Shown: positions 43,817 through 55,680 of the stretch, piece by piece
Numbering within the stretch: the first letter of the stretch is position 1
Layout of the letters: every line of letters starts with the position of its first letter
From: Trichaptum fuscoviolaceum
Taxonomy: Eukaryota > Basidiomycota > Agaricomycetes > Hymenochaetales > Trichaptaceae
DNA length: 64,000 nt
Assembly: GCA_910574455.1 (NCBI GenBank)
Contig: CAJSYZ010000009.1
Location: 4,729,040 to 4,793,039 of the forward strand
Direction of reading: 5' to 3'
Made by a program: the position numbers and the translations under genes
Notes under the pieces: generated by a model
Database searches by the model: none
What the model saw: only the letters and a program-made list of their open reading frames with translations
Told to the model about the DNA's origin: nothing

Positions 43817-46176
43817 ATGTCTGGTTCGTCCGTTCTTACTACGAGTTATAGTTTCTGCTGACGAACTTTGACAGATCCGGAAATAGGTATGCGATGACCA
43901 GTCGCACACGTCATTGCAGTATTGACGGCGTCAAGGTGTCAATTCGTCAAATGAGATCCTGAAAGAACTTCTCGTTGTCGCGAAGAACATTCAAGGCATT
44001 CTTAGCCAGAAGACTGATCAAGAAGCAGTAGGTGATAATATAAATCATCGTCGACTCATGTGTAAATGCGTCAACTCATTTCTGACGCAGGAGCAGCTCA
44101 GGAAATAAACGGAACGACGAATGAAAGCAAGGGTTCACCACAAGTAACAGTCACTGCTCAGGATCCTCCCAACGATGAGACGGCATTCGTTGAGGTCCAC
44201 GATCACAGTAAGTAATGGTATATGGTATATGACGGCAACTGAAATGACTCAAATGCATGTACAGACAGTTGGCCAAGCATCGAGAAGATATCGGAATACA
44301 GAATCAGGTGTGCAAAGCACAAAAGGTACTCAACTCGATCTATCTCATCAAACGAGTCTAATTACATGAACTTCTATCCAAGCGAATGTGAGAAGATGCA
44401 AGTAGAGGTACGTGTGAAACTTTTATTGAACAAATATTCTGGAAGTGACATAGTATAGTTGGGATGTTTCATTGCGCACTTGGGCATTGTCGGGAGCGAC
44501 GAAGAAGTGATTGAAAATGCAGAATCACTACGGAAAGGGTTGCTTAATCCCGTACAATCTCTAGAGAAGGCTTTCAATGCGACTCATACTGGTACGTGGT
44601 CCTAGTTTCCATGCGAAGCTATTGCTTGAGTGCCAAAGATTTGTTAGGGAGACCGACTGCGATGAAGGAAGCTCGAGATGCCTTCGATACGCTTGATGAC
44701 TTTGTTGGATATTTCGCTGACAGCCCGCACCAGGAAGACGTACTTTATCCTGATAAAATCAATCAATGCAGTAATATCACTTTAGTGAGTTCAGAGTACC
44801 TCTGATATATGCGAAGTATTGATCCTTCCACGCAAAGGATGGATATTGCAAAGTCCGCGGTAAAAATCAAAGGCTATCACCTCGAAGCTTGATCTCTAAT
44901 GATGCATGGTACAGCCCTCGTCTATGACGGTAAATTTGGAGAATGCTTAGAATTCATCCACGACGTCTTCTTCTCAGAGTTGGAAACGGCGATGAGCGGT
45001 GTCGTTGAAGCACTGACAGGATTCGAAGAGGACTGTAAGTTGTTTAGTCCTTGTGACGCTCTAGTATTGATACAAGTCACTAATGGTGAACATCTCGCGC
45101 GTTTTGCAGCTGGAAGTGAATGGCTATCGATGCAGAAGATAAAGAACTACGAAAGCTGGTGTGCGGAATACATAAAGACTGTCTTCCCATCCACAAATGG
45201 GATCGGAAAGCAATGTGCTTGGCCAGAGTCTCATGAGTACGAGCACTTTGGGAAACGGCTTGCACATCACAAAAGGTATGACCACTCGTATATATATTTT
45301 CTCTATCCGATCTAACATGCTCCTATTTAGATTGTGTAAGGACATGCGGGTTGAGGTAAGTAAGTAACGTATCCAACTCAGATGTTGCTTTGATTACATT
45401 TTAGTTGGACCACCTTGCCTCGCACTATATCATAATTGGAGGGGACAAGGAGGTCATTAAAGCGTCAAATATTCTCAAGGAGGAGCTACTCTCTCATGCT
45501 CAGTATCTTGAGGATGTTGTTCGTCATCGACCAGACAGTTTGTAACATACTGTGTGATAAGCGAGCAAGATCTTATCTAATGCCTTTTAAATAGGTTTCC
45601 AGACGAAAATGCGTGATGTGATCACAAAACTTCTTTTTGCTGTCATTCGCTTTCAAAGCAGTCTCTATCATCAAAAACACGCGTTTTACTTCCGAAAGGT
45701 CAAGCAATGGGTAACTTGTACATGGGTGAGTACCGCATTTGTGGTGGACATGTGACATTGACTCATCAAGGCATAGATCGGAGCACACAGAATTTTGAGT
45801 ATGCGATAAGTAGAAATTTGATGGTATCTGCATTTCTGACATTATCGTGGGTTCAGGTTTATTGCAACGCGGTGAAGAGTTTCAATGCATGTCTTACGTG
45901 CACAACACTTTCCTTTCCGAATTTGATCGCGCGATGATCGGTATGACTCACGGAGAACTAGTAAGGTCGGAAGAGAAGTCCTTCAATGCAGTACCGGAAG
46001 AACTGAAGACATTCGGAAAGGAGTGTAAGTAGCTTAGCATGCATCATATTTATATTATCTCTAACTCCAAACTAGCTCTACCAAAATTCCTTGTCAACCA
46101 GATGGAGAGGGACACAGCTCGATATATCAACTTGACGACAATTGCCACCTTCTTCTCCAGTGTGACAGCAACCACG
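43817..46176 (+). pseudogene. Four-helix membrane protein, paralogue 2, 5' part
   Basis: ATG at 43817 with the same 7-base first exon (ATGTCTG) and 12-base second exon as paralogue 3, then exons to about 46176 that align module for module (SWPSIEKISEYRIRCAKHK, DGYCKVRA, CLEFIHDVFFSELETAMSGV, YESWCAEYIKTVFPSTNG, LDHLASHYIIIGGDKEV, KHAFYFRKVKQW, LKTFGKEC). Damage: the splice acceptor used at 57091-57092 in paralogue 3 reads AA instead of AG here (about 44362), and the first membrane segment is cut at TATT by the solo LTR at 46177. The gene is not functional. Confidence 0.7.
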
Positions 46177-47499
46177 TGTTACAACCTGGGGGGAACCTGA
46201 GGGCCGGGGCGCGTTAGCGGCTTCCGGGGCAAGGCCTGGGAGAGCGCGCGGCAGCGGAGAAGGCGAAGGGGAACCGTTAAGGACGCTACAACGCCAACGG
46301 AGTCGCGCGGGGAGCGGGGCTACGGGGGCGAGACGCAAGGGGGCTCAAGGCGAGGACGGGACGGAGTCAGAGTCGAGGCGGGGAAGGCAGAGTCGAGGCG
46401 CGGGGAGACAGAGTCGAGACGCGGGGAAATGCCAAGCGGGATTCTGGCGGGAATCTGAATTCGCGCGGGAATCTGGATTCGTGCGGGAATCTGGATTCGT
46501 GCAGGGATCGCAGAGCGGGAATCGTTCGGGACTTTGGCGGGAATCTCAGAGCGGGATTCTGGCGGGAATCTCAGAGCGGGATTCTGGGCAGGACTCAGAG
46601 CGCGCAGAGCGGGATCCGGGACAAGACAGAGACAAGAAAGCCAGAGAGCAGGCGTACTCAGGACAGGAGCAGAGAGCTCAGGATAACCGGGATCTCAAGG
46701 CAACACTTCTGTTATCAGGAGGAGGTTCCCTAAGGAAGCACTCGATAAGTCAGCATTGTAAAACTACACTAGAGACAAGACAGAAACACACCTAAGGAAG
46801 CACTCGACAAGAGGACAAAAGTGAGTGCTCCTTACGGTGGCGACAGGTATTTATCTACTGGGCAGAATCTACAGGGAACGGGCATGCACAAACGCGCAAC
46901 TAACTAGTTACACAATCTTGCGGGCGAAGGCCGCGCATACAGTGACGTGAATCCGGGATTCGGGATTCGGTGCGGGGGACATCTGGGCAAGATCTAAGGG
47001 AACGAGCGTGAAGCATGGTCAAGTGAAACAAAGAGAACTAAAGGAATGTAATTGTGCGCGAGGTATCAAGCTGGCGCACAGGCAGCGGGGTAACGAGCGT
47101 GGGGGGCGGATGTAATGCATACATCGTCTCGGGATAAGTTGCAGGCAACTCCTGGCGTGGATCAGGGTCGCGGGAGATCGACAGGGACCAACTTCGAAGA
47201 AGCCGGTGCTTCAATGTCGTAACAAAGCCTAATCGCGAGGCGCGCGCGGGGCAGGGCGACTAAGGACGGGGTTCGAGTCCTTGCGGACAATGAGATCAAT
47301 CCCGCACACGGGGTGGCGGGAATGTGGTCTGCGGGCCGGGACAGGACGCTACTAGCGAGACTAGTTGGCTGGCACGTGCGTGGCCAGGCCAATCACCTGG
47401 GGCTATCTCAAGACGAGGTTAGCATCGAGGAGCGGGAAGCTAAGGGGTTTCCCTTGGACGACGGGAAACTCGCGCGATTCGCGACGGGATCATGCAGGG

Positions 47500-47620
47500 A
47501 ATCTGGTTCGGGTTTCGAGTTCGGGTTTCGACTGGGAATCGAGTTCGGGTTTAGACCAGGAATCGAGTTCGGGTTTCGACCGGGAATCGAGACAGGGTTC
47601 GACCGGGAATCGTAGTGGGA
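47500..47620 (+). repeat. About 30-bp minisatellite in the solo LTR
   Basis: Three to four units of the form GTTCGGGTTTCGACYGGGAA followed by TCGA. Similar shorter GGGAATCTGGATTCG units lie at 46440-46500. Confidence 0.7.
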
Positions 47621-48235
47621 ATCTTTCGGGAATCAGAGCGGGAACTTAGCTGGGGTTGCGATGGGAATCGCGGCGGGATCGAAGGCGGGAATCCTGCGGG
47701 GGGTTTGCGCAGGGATTCGAGACGGGACGCGAGGCGGGAAACGAGCGGGATTTCGACTGGGATCGTGCGGGGGAAAGGAGTGGGATTCCAACCGGGAAGC
47801 GAGCGGGGTTTCTACCGGGAATGAGCGGGAAGGTCTGGCGGGACTCTAGTCTGGAAACGAGCGGGGGGAGTTTGGCGGGACTCCAACCGGGAACGAGCGT
47901 GGGTTGCGGGATTGTCAGAGAGGACGCTTGACAGCGTTCGCGGCGAGGCGGGATTCCTGGCGGGGCAGGCTGTGGACGAACAAGGGCAGGTCGAGAGGCA
48001 CAGGATGTCGAAGGGGTTAGCTAAAGCACCATGGCAGGACGAGCGCAGGGCAGGGTTCGTGACCGGGCAGGATTGCGGGACAGCAATCCTTGACCGCTGT
48101 CGTGTTGGCTTACTCAAGGCCAGACAAAGGTCGGCTTTGGACGCAGTGGATCAATCTCCTAACTGCACTTCATGACTGTGGACGCGAGGCCGGGATCTGG
48201 TATCCGGGCATAGTCGAGAACCTATGAGGTCTGGG

Positions 48236-48293
48236 ATAGCTATGGCTATGGCTATGGCTGTGGCAGGCTATGGCTATGGCTGTGGCTATGGTG
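48236..48293 (+). repeat. (GGCTAT)n / (GGCTGT) microsatellite in the solo LTR
   Basis: Nine or so CTATGG/CTGTGG hexamers with one interruption (GGCAGGC). Confidence 0.8.
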
Positions 48294-48661
48294 AGTGACT
48301 TCGGGACTATGGCAAGGTACGGGGTTCGCTGGAGCGGGGAACAGAGCATGACGGGAGCGGGGAGCGAGCGGGGGATCATCCTAGAGTCGGGGGAACGACG
48401 AGGCGGGCTAGGGATGGATCGAGACACAGGGACGAGGCGGGGGACTGACGAGGAGACGTGGGCGAGGACAAGCAGGGGCGAGGAGGTCGTAGCGGGGCGG
48501 AACTCTTAGCAGGAGAATGCGTGGCGAAGCAGAGGTTCTTCTGGGATCAGAGAGCGGGGGATCCTTTCGGGATCTAGCCAAGGTCACGATTTCGGGTTTC
48601 AGCATACCGGGTTCTGTTCGGGATTGCCTTAGACATGTTGGGGTCCTGGGGGATCCCGACA

Positions 48662-50015
48662 GTCGTCATTCTTCTTGAGACCAGCACAAAGACTCATTAA
48701 TGGCCAGCCTCGGTATGTTTCTTTGTCAACGACCATTCTCACCGGGATACATGGCCTGTGTCTATTGGTAGTTACATTGTGGTTCATATATCAGCTCAAA
48801 CATGATTCCGTCTGGGCAATATGGATTAGGAAGGTTTATATGTGGATTGGGGGTCTCCGAGCTTGGAAGTGGATCAGGAAAGCGTGGAAGTGGATCATGG
48901 ATGTACTCATCTCAAGCTTGATATGGATTCGACACCCACGGCAGCAATACCGAGAAAAGAAGTTGCATCTGCATCGGAACGTCTTCTGGTATTTCCACCT
49001 TTTGGAGGTAAAACCAAAGTTTGTGCTGACATCTCAAAATAGGGCATTCGCGATTGACAACCGCGTAGCACGTCTAAACCATTACATAGACTGGAAACGT
49101 GACTGGCCAGAACCGTATCTTCTTTCAAAACTCATCCGGAGCTTCGCATATCCGATCAAGAAGTGCTGGCTAGTAACGAAGAAGGCTCTTTCCAGCCTTG
49201 GTCGTTTTCTCAGGAAGCATATATGCATATCCTATCACAGAGGACATACAGACGGGGACGTTGAGTCAATGGGAAGAGAAGGCGAGCAAGATGCCCAAGC
49301 ACCGAAGGAAACCTCCCCCGTCGAGAAAGCGAGGAGCGACTTTCGTAGATCTCTGGGGAAGATGTTTAGTGATGATGATTGGGTGGAAGCTATCATGTGG
49401 GACATTAAGCGATGGGAGGATGGAAGGTAAGGACAACAAGGAAGTACCTGAGCAGCTCGCTTTCTCATTTTAACTGTCATTCATAGTGAAGAAGATGCCA
49501 AGAAGTATCTCAAGAGAGATCTTTGGGGCTACCCAGATCTGTTGAAAAGGTTTTGGGAAGACGTACGGCGAGCCTTGGTTGAAGCGCGCAACGACAAAAG
49601 TGCCCAAGAAGAGAAGGAGGATCAAGAACGTCGAGAACGGAGGCACATCACCATAAACGCCGATCCTCCACATCCAACTTCCGACAGCGGGGATCAAGAC
49701 ATGTATCGCGCTGCATCTGCCCCACCCCATCACGCTTTAGATTCCCCAGACATCACGCCTGATTCCCCACATGCGACAGAGATAGAACCCCGTCAAGATA
49801 GCCAAGTTCAGCCGGAAGACCATCTTCTTCGACCTCCGTTGGCGGCGGTAGTAATCCCAGAGGAAGCAGACCCTAATGTCCGAGATGAAAACCTGCGAAT
49901 GGATGCTCTCGATGAAGACGAGAGAGCGCATTTGCATGCCGAAGTCGAGAAACCTCCGTCTGCTTCAGAAGACTACCGTGAAGGATCACAGAGCAACAAA
50001 GAGTCGGGAGAGTGA
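48662..50015 (+). pseudogene. Four-helix membrane protein, paralogue 2, 3' part
   Basis: The homology to the other copies resumes right after the LTR, at a position equal to about 59235 in paralogue 3: RYVSLSTTILTGIHGLCLLV, a Trp-rich segment (WIGGLRAWKWIRKAWKWI), the cytosolic exon (NRVARLNHYIDWKRDWPEP) to 49428, and the acidic last exon ending at 50015. About 320 bases that would hold two of the hydrophobic stretches are absent. What is left is open, but it has no start of its own. Confidence 0.7.
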
Positions 50016-53000
50016 TAATGTAGCTTAATTTAGTCTTGTGCGTATAACTGGTCTGCCCGACACAAACACGATGTGCACGGAGCATTGCCTCATTAGCCTT
50101 TCTGTCTTGTATAGTGTCTGACATGCAATTAGTATTTGTTCTAACCTCGATAAATGTCAACGTACTCAGGGGTGCTTCGATCATAGTAAATACAAAAGGA
50201 TTCCTATATTGCACACGGATATAATCGGTCTCCTATATAAAGGAGGTACAGATCGTACATACAGCAGCAGCACCCTACTACAGCCAACCATACCTGCTCA
50301 CGTAGACCGAAGAACCGACGCGCTGGAGAACGTCAATGCGCTCGGTAACTGGCGCGTACCGACGCCCTTGCGGATGGACTGCTTCTTCACGATACTCTCC
50401 GTGTTCCCGGCTAATGTCAATACAATGTTTAGTGCCCATCCCTCCGACTTGTCCGGCATACAGAGCCCACACACGGCGTGTGCACTCGTCAGTTAAAGGT
50501 TGGTGTTCAGGGTGGGTGCTAAGTAGCGAGGCTGGACCGTTGTGTTAATGGGAGCGGGGCAAGTATAGGCGTGGGTCTGGGCCTTTATTACTGAAATTCC
50601 GGGAAATGATGGCTCAGGGTACTGTCAGCCAGATAGGATGGAACATATCGTCATCTGCAAGTCAGATCTGATTTTCTTTCGTGGCCCCTACGCCAGTGAT
50701 ATACTGACTGCGCTCGCATTCACAGACAATTGGGGATGCTCTTTTGCCACCATTTTAACTTCTAGAAGAAACGCCGCATATCAGTTTGCTCTGTGTGATA
50801 GGTCAACACGGAGGCTAGCACAGGCGGTTCTTCGAACAGCATAGTTTGAGAAAGAGCACGAGGAATTGACAAAGATTGAGGCAATGGAGGTCGAGGAGCT
50901 TGACACCAGCTCGTCTGAACAGAATGAATGTCCAGAATTGAAGGTTAGACCAAATGAAAGTATAGTCCTCAAAGGCCGGGTCGGGCCGGGTCAGGGCACC
51001 TTTTGGCTGACCCTCGACCCGGCAGGGTCAGCATTTTGTGACAAGTGCCCGACCCTGACCCTGACCCTCTTTGACCCTCCGGGTCGGGTCATTGGGGGTC
51101 GGGTCGAGGTCAACCAAGGGTCGGCCCCGGGTCAGCCCTATTACATCTAGTAGATATAAATATCATTGTATTTAGATGATTTTTGAGTACTGTAACAATG
51201 AAATATCTGTATATGTCAATAATACTTTATTAGATACAGTCTGTGAAGAGATATGAAGCACTGACTATTACTTTCCTTAAGTTCTCACGATGCTTAGATG
51301 ACTTATGTGACCTTTGTGACCGGTCTATTACCGTTATAAGGCGGTTTTGAGTAAGTAAGAGCTAATATTATTACAGAATTCAACTTATTTGCCCTAACTG
51401 TCCTAAACTTAGTTAAAATTCTTCTGTTAACTACCAGAATAGGTAGTACTCAGGGTCGGGGGTCGGGTCGGGTCGACCCGGGTCACAGAGGGTCAGGTAA
51501 ATCTCAACATTGCCTGACCGCCGACCCGGCCCCACCTTGACCTTCCGTGACCCGGCCCTTTATTGACCCGGCCCTTGGGGTTGGGTCAAGGCCGACCCCG
51601 GGCCAATGGGGGTCGGCCCGACCCATTGAGGACTATAAATGAAAGTGGATACCGAAGTCAATTGCATGACATTAAGATTGCACTACTGTTTGTCCAGACT
51701 GGAGACATGACGAGAATAGTAAGGAGCCATCGATTGCGATCACGCAGACCGTGAGAGAAGAGACGAAAATCAAGAAGAAGAGCGATAAAATGGTTGAACG
51801 CGAGAGTTGCTAGACGGAAATGCTTGGGAAGTGCTTCCGGACGAGACAGAGTTGTGTACAAGTAGAGGGGGGCTGGTGATAAAGCACCTCGAAGTTAGTC
51901 ATTGGAGATAAGACTTTTGTAAACAGTAAACGCATATCGATAGAAAAATCCTTCCCAGACGGACTGACGATGACTGCAGCAATGACGCACGCTTTCCGCT
52001 TGTTCCCTGCCAGTGGCGATCACCGCCGATCCTCCGAGTCCGCGGTCGATGCTGTCCGATCGACAAACCAGATCGGAATCGACTAAAAAGTCACTGTCCC
52101 ATTGACGTCGTGCAGAGACAAGTCGCAGTACGGCGGTGGTTCATGGTCCCACGGTTCCAGGCACAACCGTCCCCAACTCCGAGTCCTCCTTGTTCTGACC
52201 TTTGGTCGAGCAACCAAGTCTCTCGATTGCACCGATTCCCGCATGTCAAACTTTATTCACTAACTTCCTACCCCAACCGTACAGCTCTGGCGCCCTGAGG
52301 TTGAGAGAAACGCATATCACTTTCGTATTGCTTTCTACGGGAGATGATGGTGGGGATAACAAAAGGACCATATGCACTGCACTACAGGACAGCGAACAAA
52401 TGTACCACTACGGGAATGTTCGTCGTCGTCCATCAGCAGCAGTGGAAAGCCCAGCACAGACTCTGCCCAAGTGTTATTGACCCAGCCATCTTAGTATCCC
52501 TACCTGCACCAGAGCCCTCCTTTCCTGACCAGACCGATTTAATTCAATAGATCCGTTTACTTCGTTCACCAGCACGCTCCGCCACGCATGAGGCCTCGCA
52601 AACGCTACCTAGTGGTCCAGCTTCTCCAACATCCAGCAAGGAGATTATGCAGAGAATGCAACTTGGAGGTTGAAGAGAGTTGCAGAGTAAAGGGATCTGT
52701 GGTCTGTCACTAATTAGGGCGCTTGCGGTCGGTGGGTTCGCCGACGGGGTTCAATGCGCCGCAGCGCACGTATAACGAGCGGCCTCCTCTCTCCGGCGAA
52801 GGACTGCGCAGAGGAAAACGGCACGCATGCGCGAGGAGTTTAGAACTGTGATGAGCTGCGCGAGCTCGGGTCGTTGTGGAGCGACTAGGGCAGAACGGCC
52901 AACAGGTCTTGGTTATGATTGCACGGCACGTCCGGATGAAGAACGATGCCTTACAAGGAGGGAAATGGGACCATGAGAAAGAGGAGAAGAAGGAAGACGC

Positions 53001-53589
53001 AATGCCGAGCGAGGTTGGAACCAGAAGAGAATGACCGGGACAGTGGACCTTCATAGTCCTTCCGAGTCGGTGCAGATTGGGCGCAAGGAGCGATCTACGT
53101 ACGAGCGTCACGCCCAGCCTTTCCCGCATCCGACCCAGCTCAACTTCTCCGTCCCTCGCTGCTGCCTCTTCCCCGCCATCGATGTGCACATGTAGAACCA
53201 TGCACTTCAGATGGAAGAGGTGGACGAGAAGGACAGAGGAGGGGGAAGACAACCGGAAGGCCAGCATCCGCCTAAAGTGTGTTTGCATGGTGGGTGAGGG
53301 ACTGACGCACCGAGGCGAAGGACAAGCACGCTCGGTCACGCTGGACATTGCGCACCGTAAGAAGATGTTCGCATTCAACGTGACACCACCGTAGCAGAAG
53401 TGTCGAGAGGTGTGATTAGTGATCGTGAAGAGTGCAAAGACTCTGCATCCGTGTTAACGTCACATCCGAGACCCAGGAGTCTAAATACGATGAGGAGGTC
53501 TCGGCAAGGTCATAACGAAGCGACGACAAACCTGAACAGGGAGAAGGATGTCAGTATCGGTCGTGCAAGCATAAATGTGCGTTGAGCTT
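50016..53589. other. Block B, left part: decayed duplicated DNA
   Basis: Counterpart of 2956-5990. A plus-strand coding remnant runs at about 50866-50960 (EAMEVEELDTSSSEQNE, ending PNES) and, past a transposon, at 51646-51754 (GYRSQLHDIKIALLFVQTGD). With the transposon and one target copy removed the two join in frame. No family recognised. The rest is short broken frames. Sequence at about 53510-53575 is repeated at about 54178-54240 (see findings). Confidence 0.5.
50961..51637. mobile_element. 677-bp hAT-like miniature element with 8-bp target duplication
   Basis: The ends are TATAGTCCTCAA and its reverse complement, followed by GGGTCGGGCC-rich subterminal repeats. AATGAAAG is duplicated at 50953-50960 and 51638-51645. 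An 8-base duplication with GGGTCGGG-rich ends is typical of hAT elements. There is no coding capacity. The matching place in block A (3881-3888, reading AACGAAAG once) is an empty site. Confidence 0.9.
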
Positions 53590-55680
53590 TGCAGCGGGTG
53601 CGTTCGAAGGGGCCTCAAAGACTGAGCGAAGGGTAGCGAGCAAGTGGTGAAAGATCGACTGTGTCTGCTCTACGAGGACCTCGATGGCCATTCGGGCTCA
53701 TCGCCAGAAAGATCCTGGTAGAAGATCTTGAAGAGAGGGTGCATCGAAGGCAAGGTTGCTCCTATGAACATCGAATGCTGAGTGAGCATCTTTCCCTAGG
53801 GACAGCCTGTTGGCCTACGCTATACAAGGGTACAAGAGGAATGACGTACTTTGAATTTCGAGATGAGAGGGAAGATGGTATGAAAGGCTAGCACAAAGTC
53901 GGCGCTGAGTACGGCGGTGAGGTCTGCCACAAGGTCACCAGCGGAAGACATCAACACCGAGCTCCTCTGCCTGGTCATCCATCGGCTCATGGGCCTGGTC
54001 CTGGTCCGGATCTTGATCTTGGTGACTAAGCGCCTTTTGTTCCGGGATCTGAATAGCGATGTTGCAGAACTCTTTCAGGTCTACGGAACGAAACTTAGAG
54101 GAAGTCAAAATGTTAGAAATTTGCGAAGCACTTACTGCATTCAAAGAACGCAGGACAAACAGTTTGAGGCAACGCAGTGAACAGCGACGATAGACCTAAA
54201 TAGGGAGGTGGAAGTTAGTATCAGTCGCGGAAACATGCAGGTGTCGTCAAAATCAGAACAGAATCCATATTGTGTCGAGGTGAGTTAAGTTAAAGGAGCT
54301 CATGGTGGATGACCGCACGCATATGCAATACTCACTTGTCATCCTCGGTCTCATTCATGTCAAGCAGTGGCACCAGCGCGAGCGCGATGAGGCCGCACAG
54401 CGATCGCCGGTCCTGCGGGTTGCCCAGTTTGTAGAAGGTCCTGATGATCTCCAGAATGCTCCCCGGCGCGCTCTTTGGGATGCCCTCGTAATAAGGAAGG
54501 GAATGGGAGATGAGCTGGAGTACGGATGGCTCGATGTACGGCAGGAAGTGTTTGCATGTCGCGGCGAAGACGGTACCGATTGCGTCTACGGCAATTTCCT
54601 GCCCCACGGCGATGGCTGAACGGACCTCGAAGAGAGAGTCGGCACTGATCTACTAAGTGCCGTCGAGTTGGAGTTCTCGTCTTCGGAAACGATAGCTGAT
54701 GTAGGAGGCGAACCCGTCTCCTAACACACTCGCCATAACGCCGAAGAAGAGGAAGCTGCAGTCCGGAGGCGCGTGTTGCCCGTCCTGATACAATGGTTGC
54801 GCCATCGTAATTGCGAAGTACGGGTGGAGTGCCTTTCTTTCTACACCCTTTGCAAATGTACCAGTTGCTTCCAATACAATGCTTCTCTGTTCCGTGCGCT
54901 CGCTGTCGCCAGAGAGGTTGAGGGAGTACTTCAGTTTGTCCATTGGTATGAAGTACGGCAGGAGGCAAAGGATGCACGGTAGACCAAATCACGCCAGTGG
55001 CAACCACCTTGATATTGAGAGGTGAGGACTCGGGAGGTGTTCCATGAGCAGCACAAAGTAGCTCTTGTCTGTAGGAGCTCGAGCAGCACGTCGAGCAGCG
55101 CATTGCGTGCAGTCCGTGCGCTGTGGAGTCGGCACTGAGCACCATGATGGCTGAGATGAGCGCAGCGTGCGTGCTGGTGCACTTGTTCAGAGCACGCCGG
55201 AATTGTAATCGTGAAGTCCGGACTCCATGAACGGAAGGAGGCGACACTGTGCAGCATCCTCGCGCCGCCACGTGCATTTGGATATGCACTCAACATGCCG
55301 TACTTGATGAGGCTGCTGAGTGTTGGGAATATTTGCGCTGGCAAAAGCTAAATTGAGAGCGGTCGACCAGTTGACAGAGGTACCTCCTGTATTTCTTCAT
55401 CAGTACAAAACTCCTTGTGATGTTCAGAGCCACGCACTAATATCACCAACGTTTTGGCGACATCAAAGGCATGCCCTGCTCTCTGCTCACTGCCCGCAAC
55501 CTACACCGCCATGATCCATCCACGCCTGGAAATCCCGGATGTCCTCCTTCTCCAAGTCGCTCAAAATGCACGTCACCGACGGAGGCGCGAACCTTGCCGT
55601 TCTCTGGATCTTGCAGGAGGCTCTCGAAGCTCTGATGATGTTGTGCTGTTCTCCTGGATTCCTTCAGCGGAGATTTTAAG
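53590..55680 (-). pseudogene. KAP123/importin-4-like remnant, block B (most complete)
   Basis: Read from 55680 down the minus strand: SLLQDPENGKVRAS (HEAT repeat near the N-terminus), ALLDVLLELLQ at about 55100, CSFLFFGVMASVLGDGFASY at 54653-54770, then 54607-54332 with FLPYIEPSVLQLISHSLPYY and SILEIIRTFYKLGNPQ, FCNIAIQIPEQKAL and an acidic stretch at 53935-54144, and FYQDLSGDEPEWPS at about 53700. The order matches KAP123 from N- to C-terminal side. Frame changes and stops occur every 50-100 codons. The live gene would import ribosomal proteins and histones; this copy cannot. Confidence 0.7.

Larger units (their letters stand above)
46177..48661 (-). mobile_element. 2.5-kb solo LTR, diverged relative of elements 1 and 2
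   Basis: The sequence begins TGTTACAACC and ends GATCCCGACA, matching the LTR ends of elements 1 and 2. About 46735-46870 aligns with the LTR core of those elements: two copies of CCTAAGGAAGCACTCGA-type words, ACTTTTGTCCT on the minus strand, and GATAAATA about 25 bases before it. The rest is built from GGGAATC-type minisatellites, making it three times as long. No internal retrotransposon region remains. No 5-bp target duplication is seen (left flank CCACG, right flank GTCGT), and host exons are missing at the site. Confidence 0.8.

Noticed and set aside
47265..47285. GGTTCGAGTCC, resembling the T-arm of a tRNA gene
   Set aside because: No matching acceptor stem, D-arm or anticodon arm could be placed around it, and it lies in the GGGTTCGA-rich solo LTR.
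47300..48100. Gly/Arg-rich ORFs in the solo LTR
   Set aside because: They arise from GGGAATC-type minisatellites read in several frames and have no other sign of coding.
52710..53378. A 222-codon minus-strand ORF
   Set aside because: The block A counterpart is broken in this frame and the product has low-complexity composition without any domain; kept only as part of the decayed block.
54360..55289. A 309-codon minus-strand ORF
   Set aside because: It is rich in Arg, Cys and Ser with no domain, and lies over the KAP123 remnant whose proper reading is in other frames of the same strand. It is a shadow frame in GC-rich DNA.
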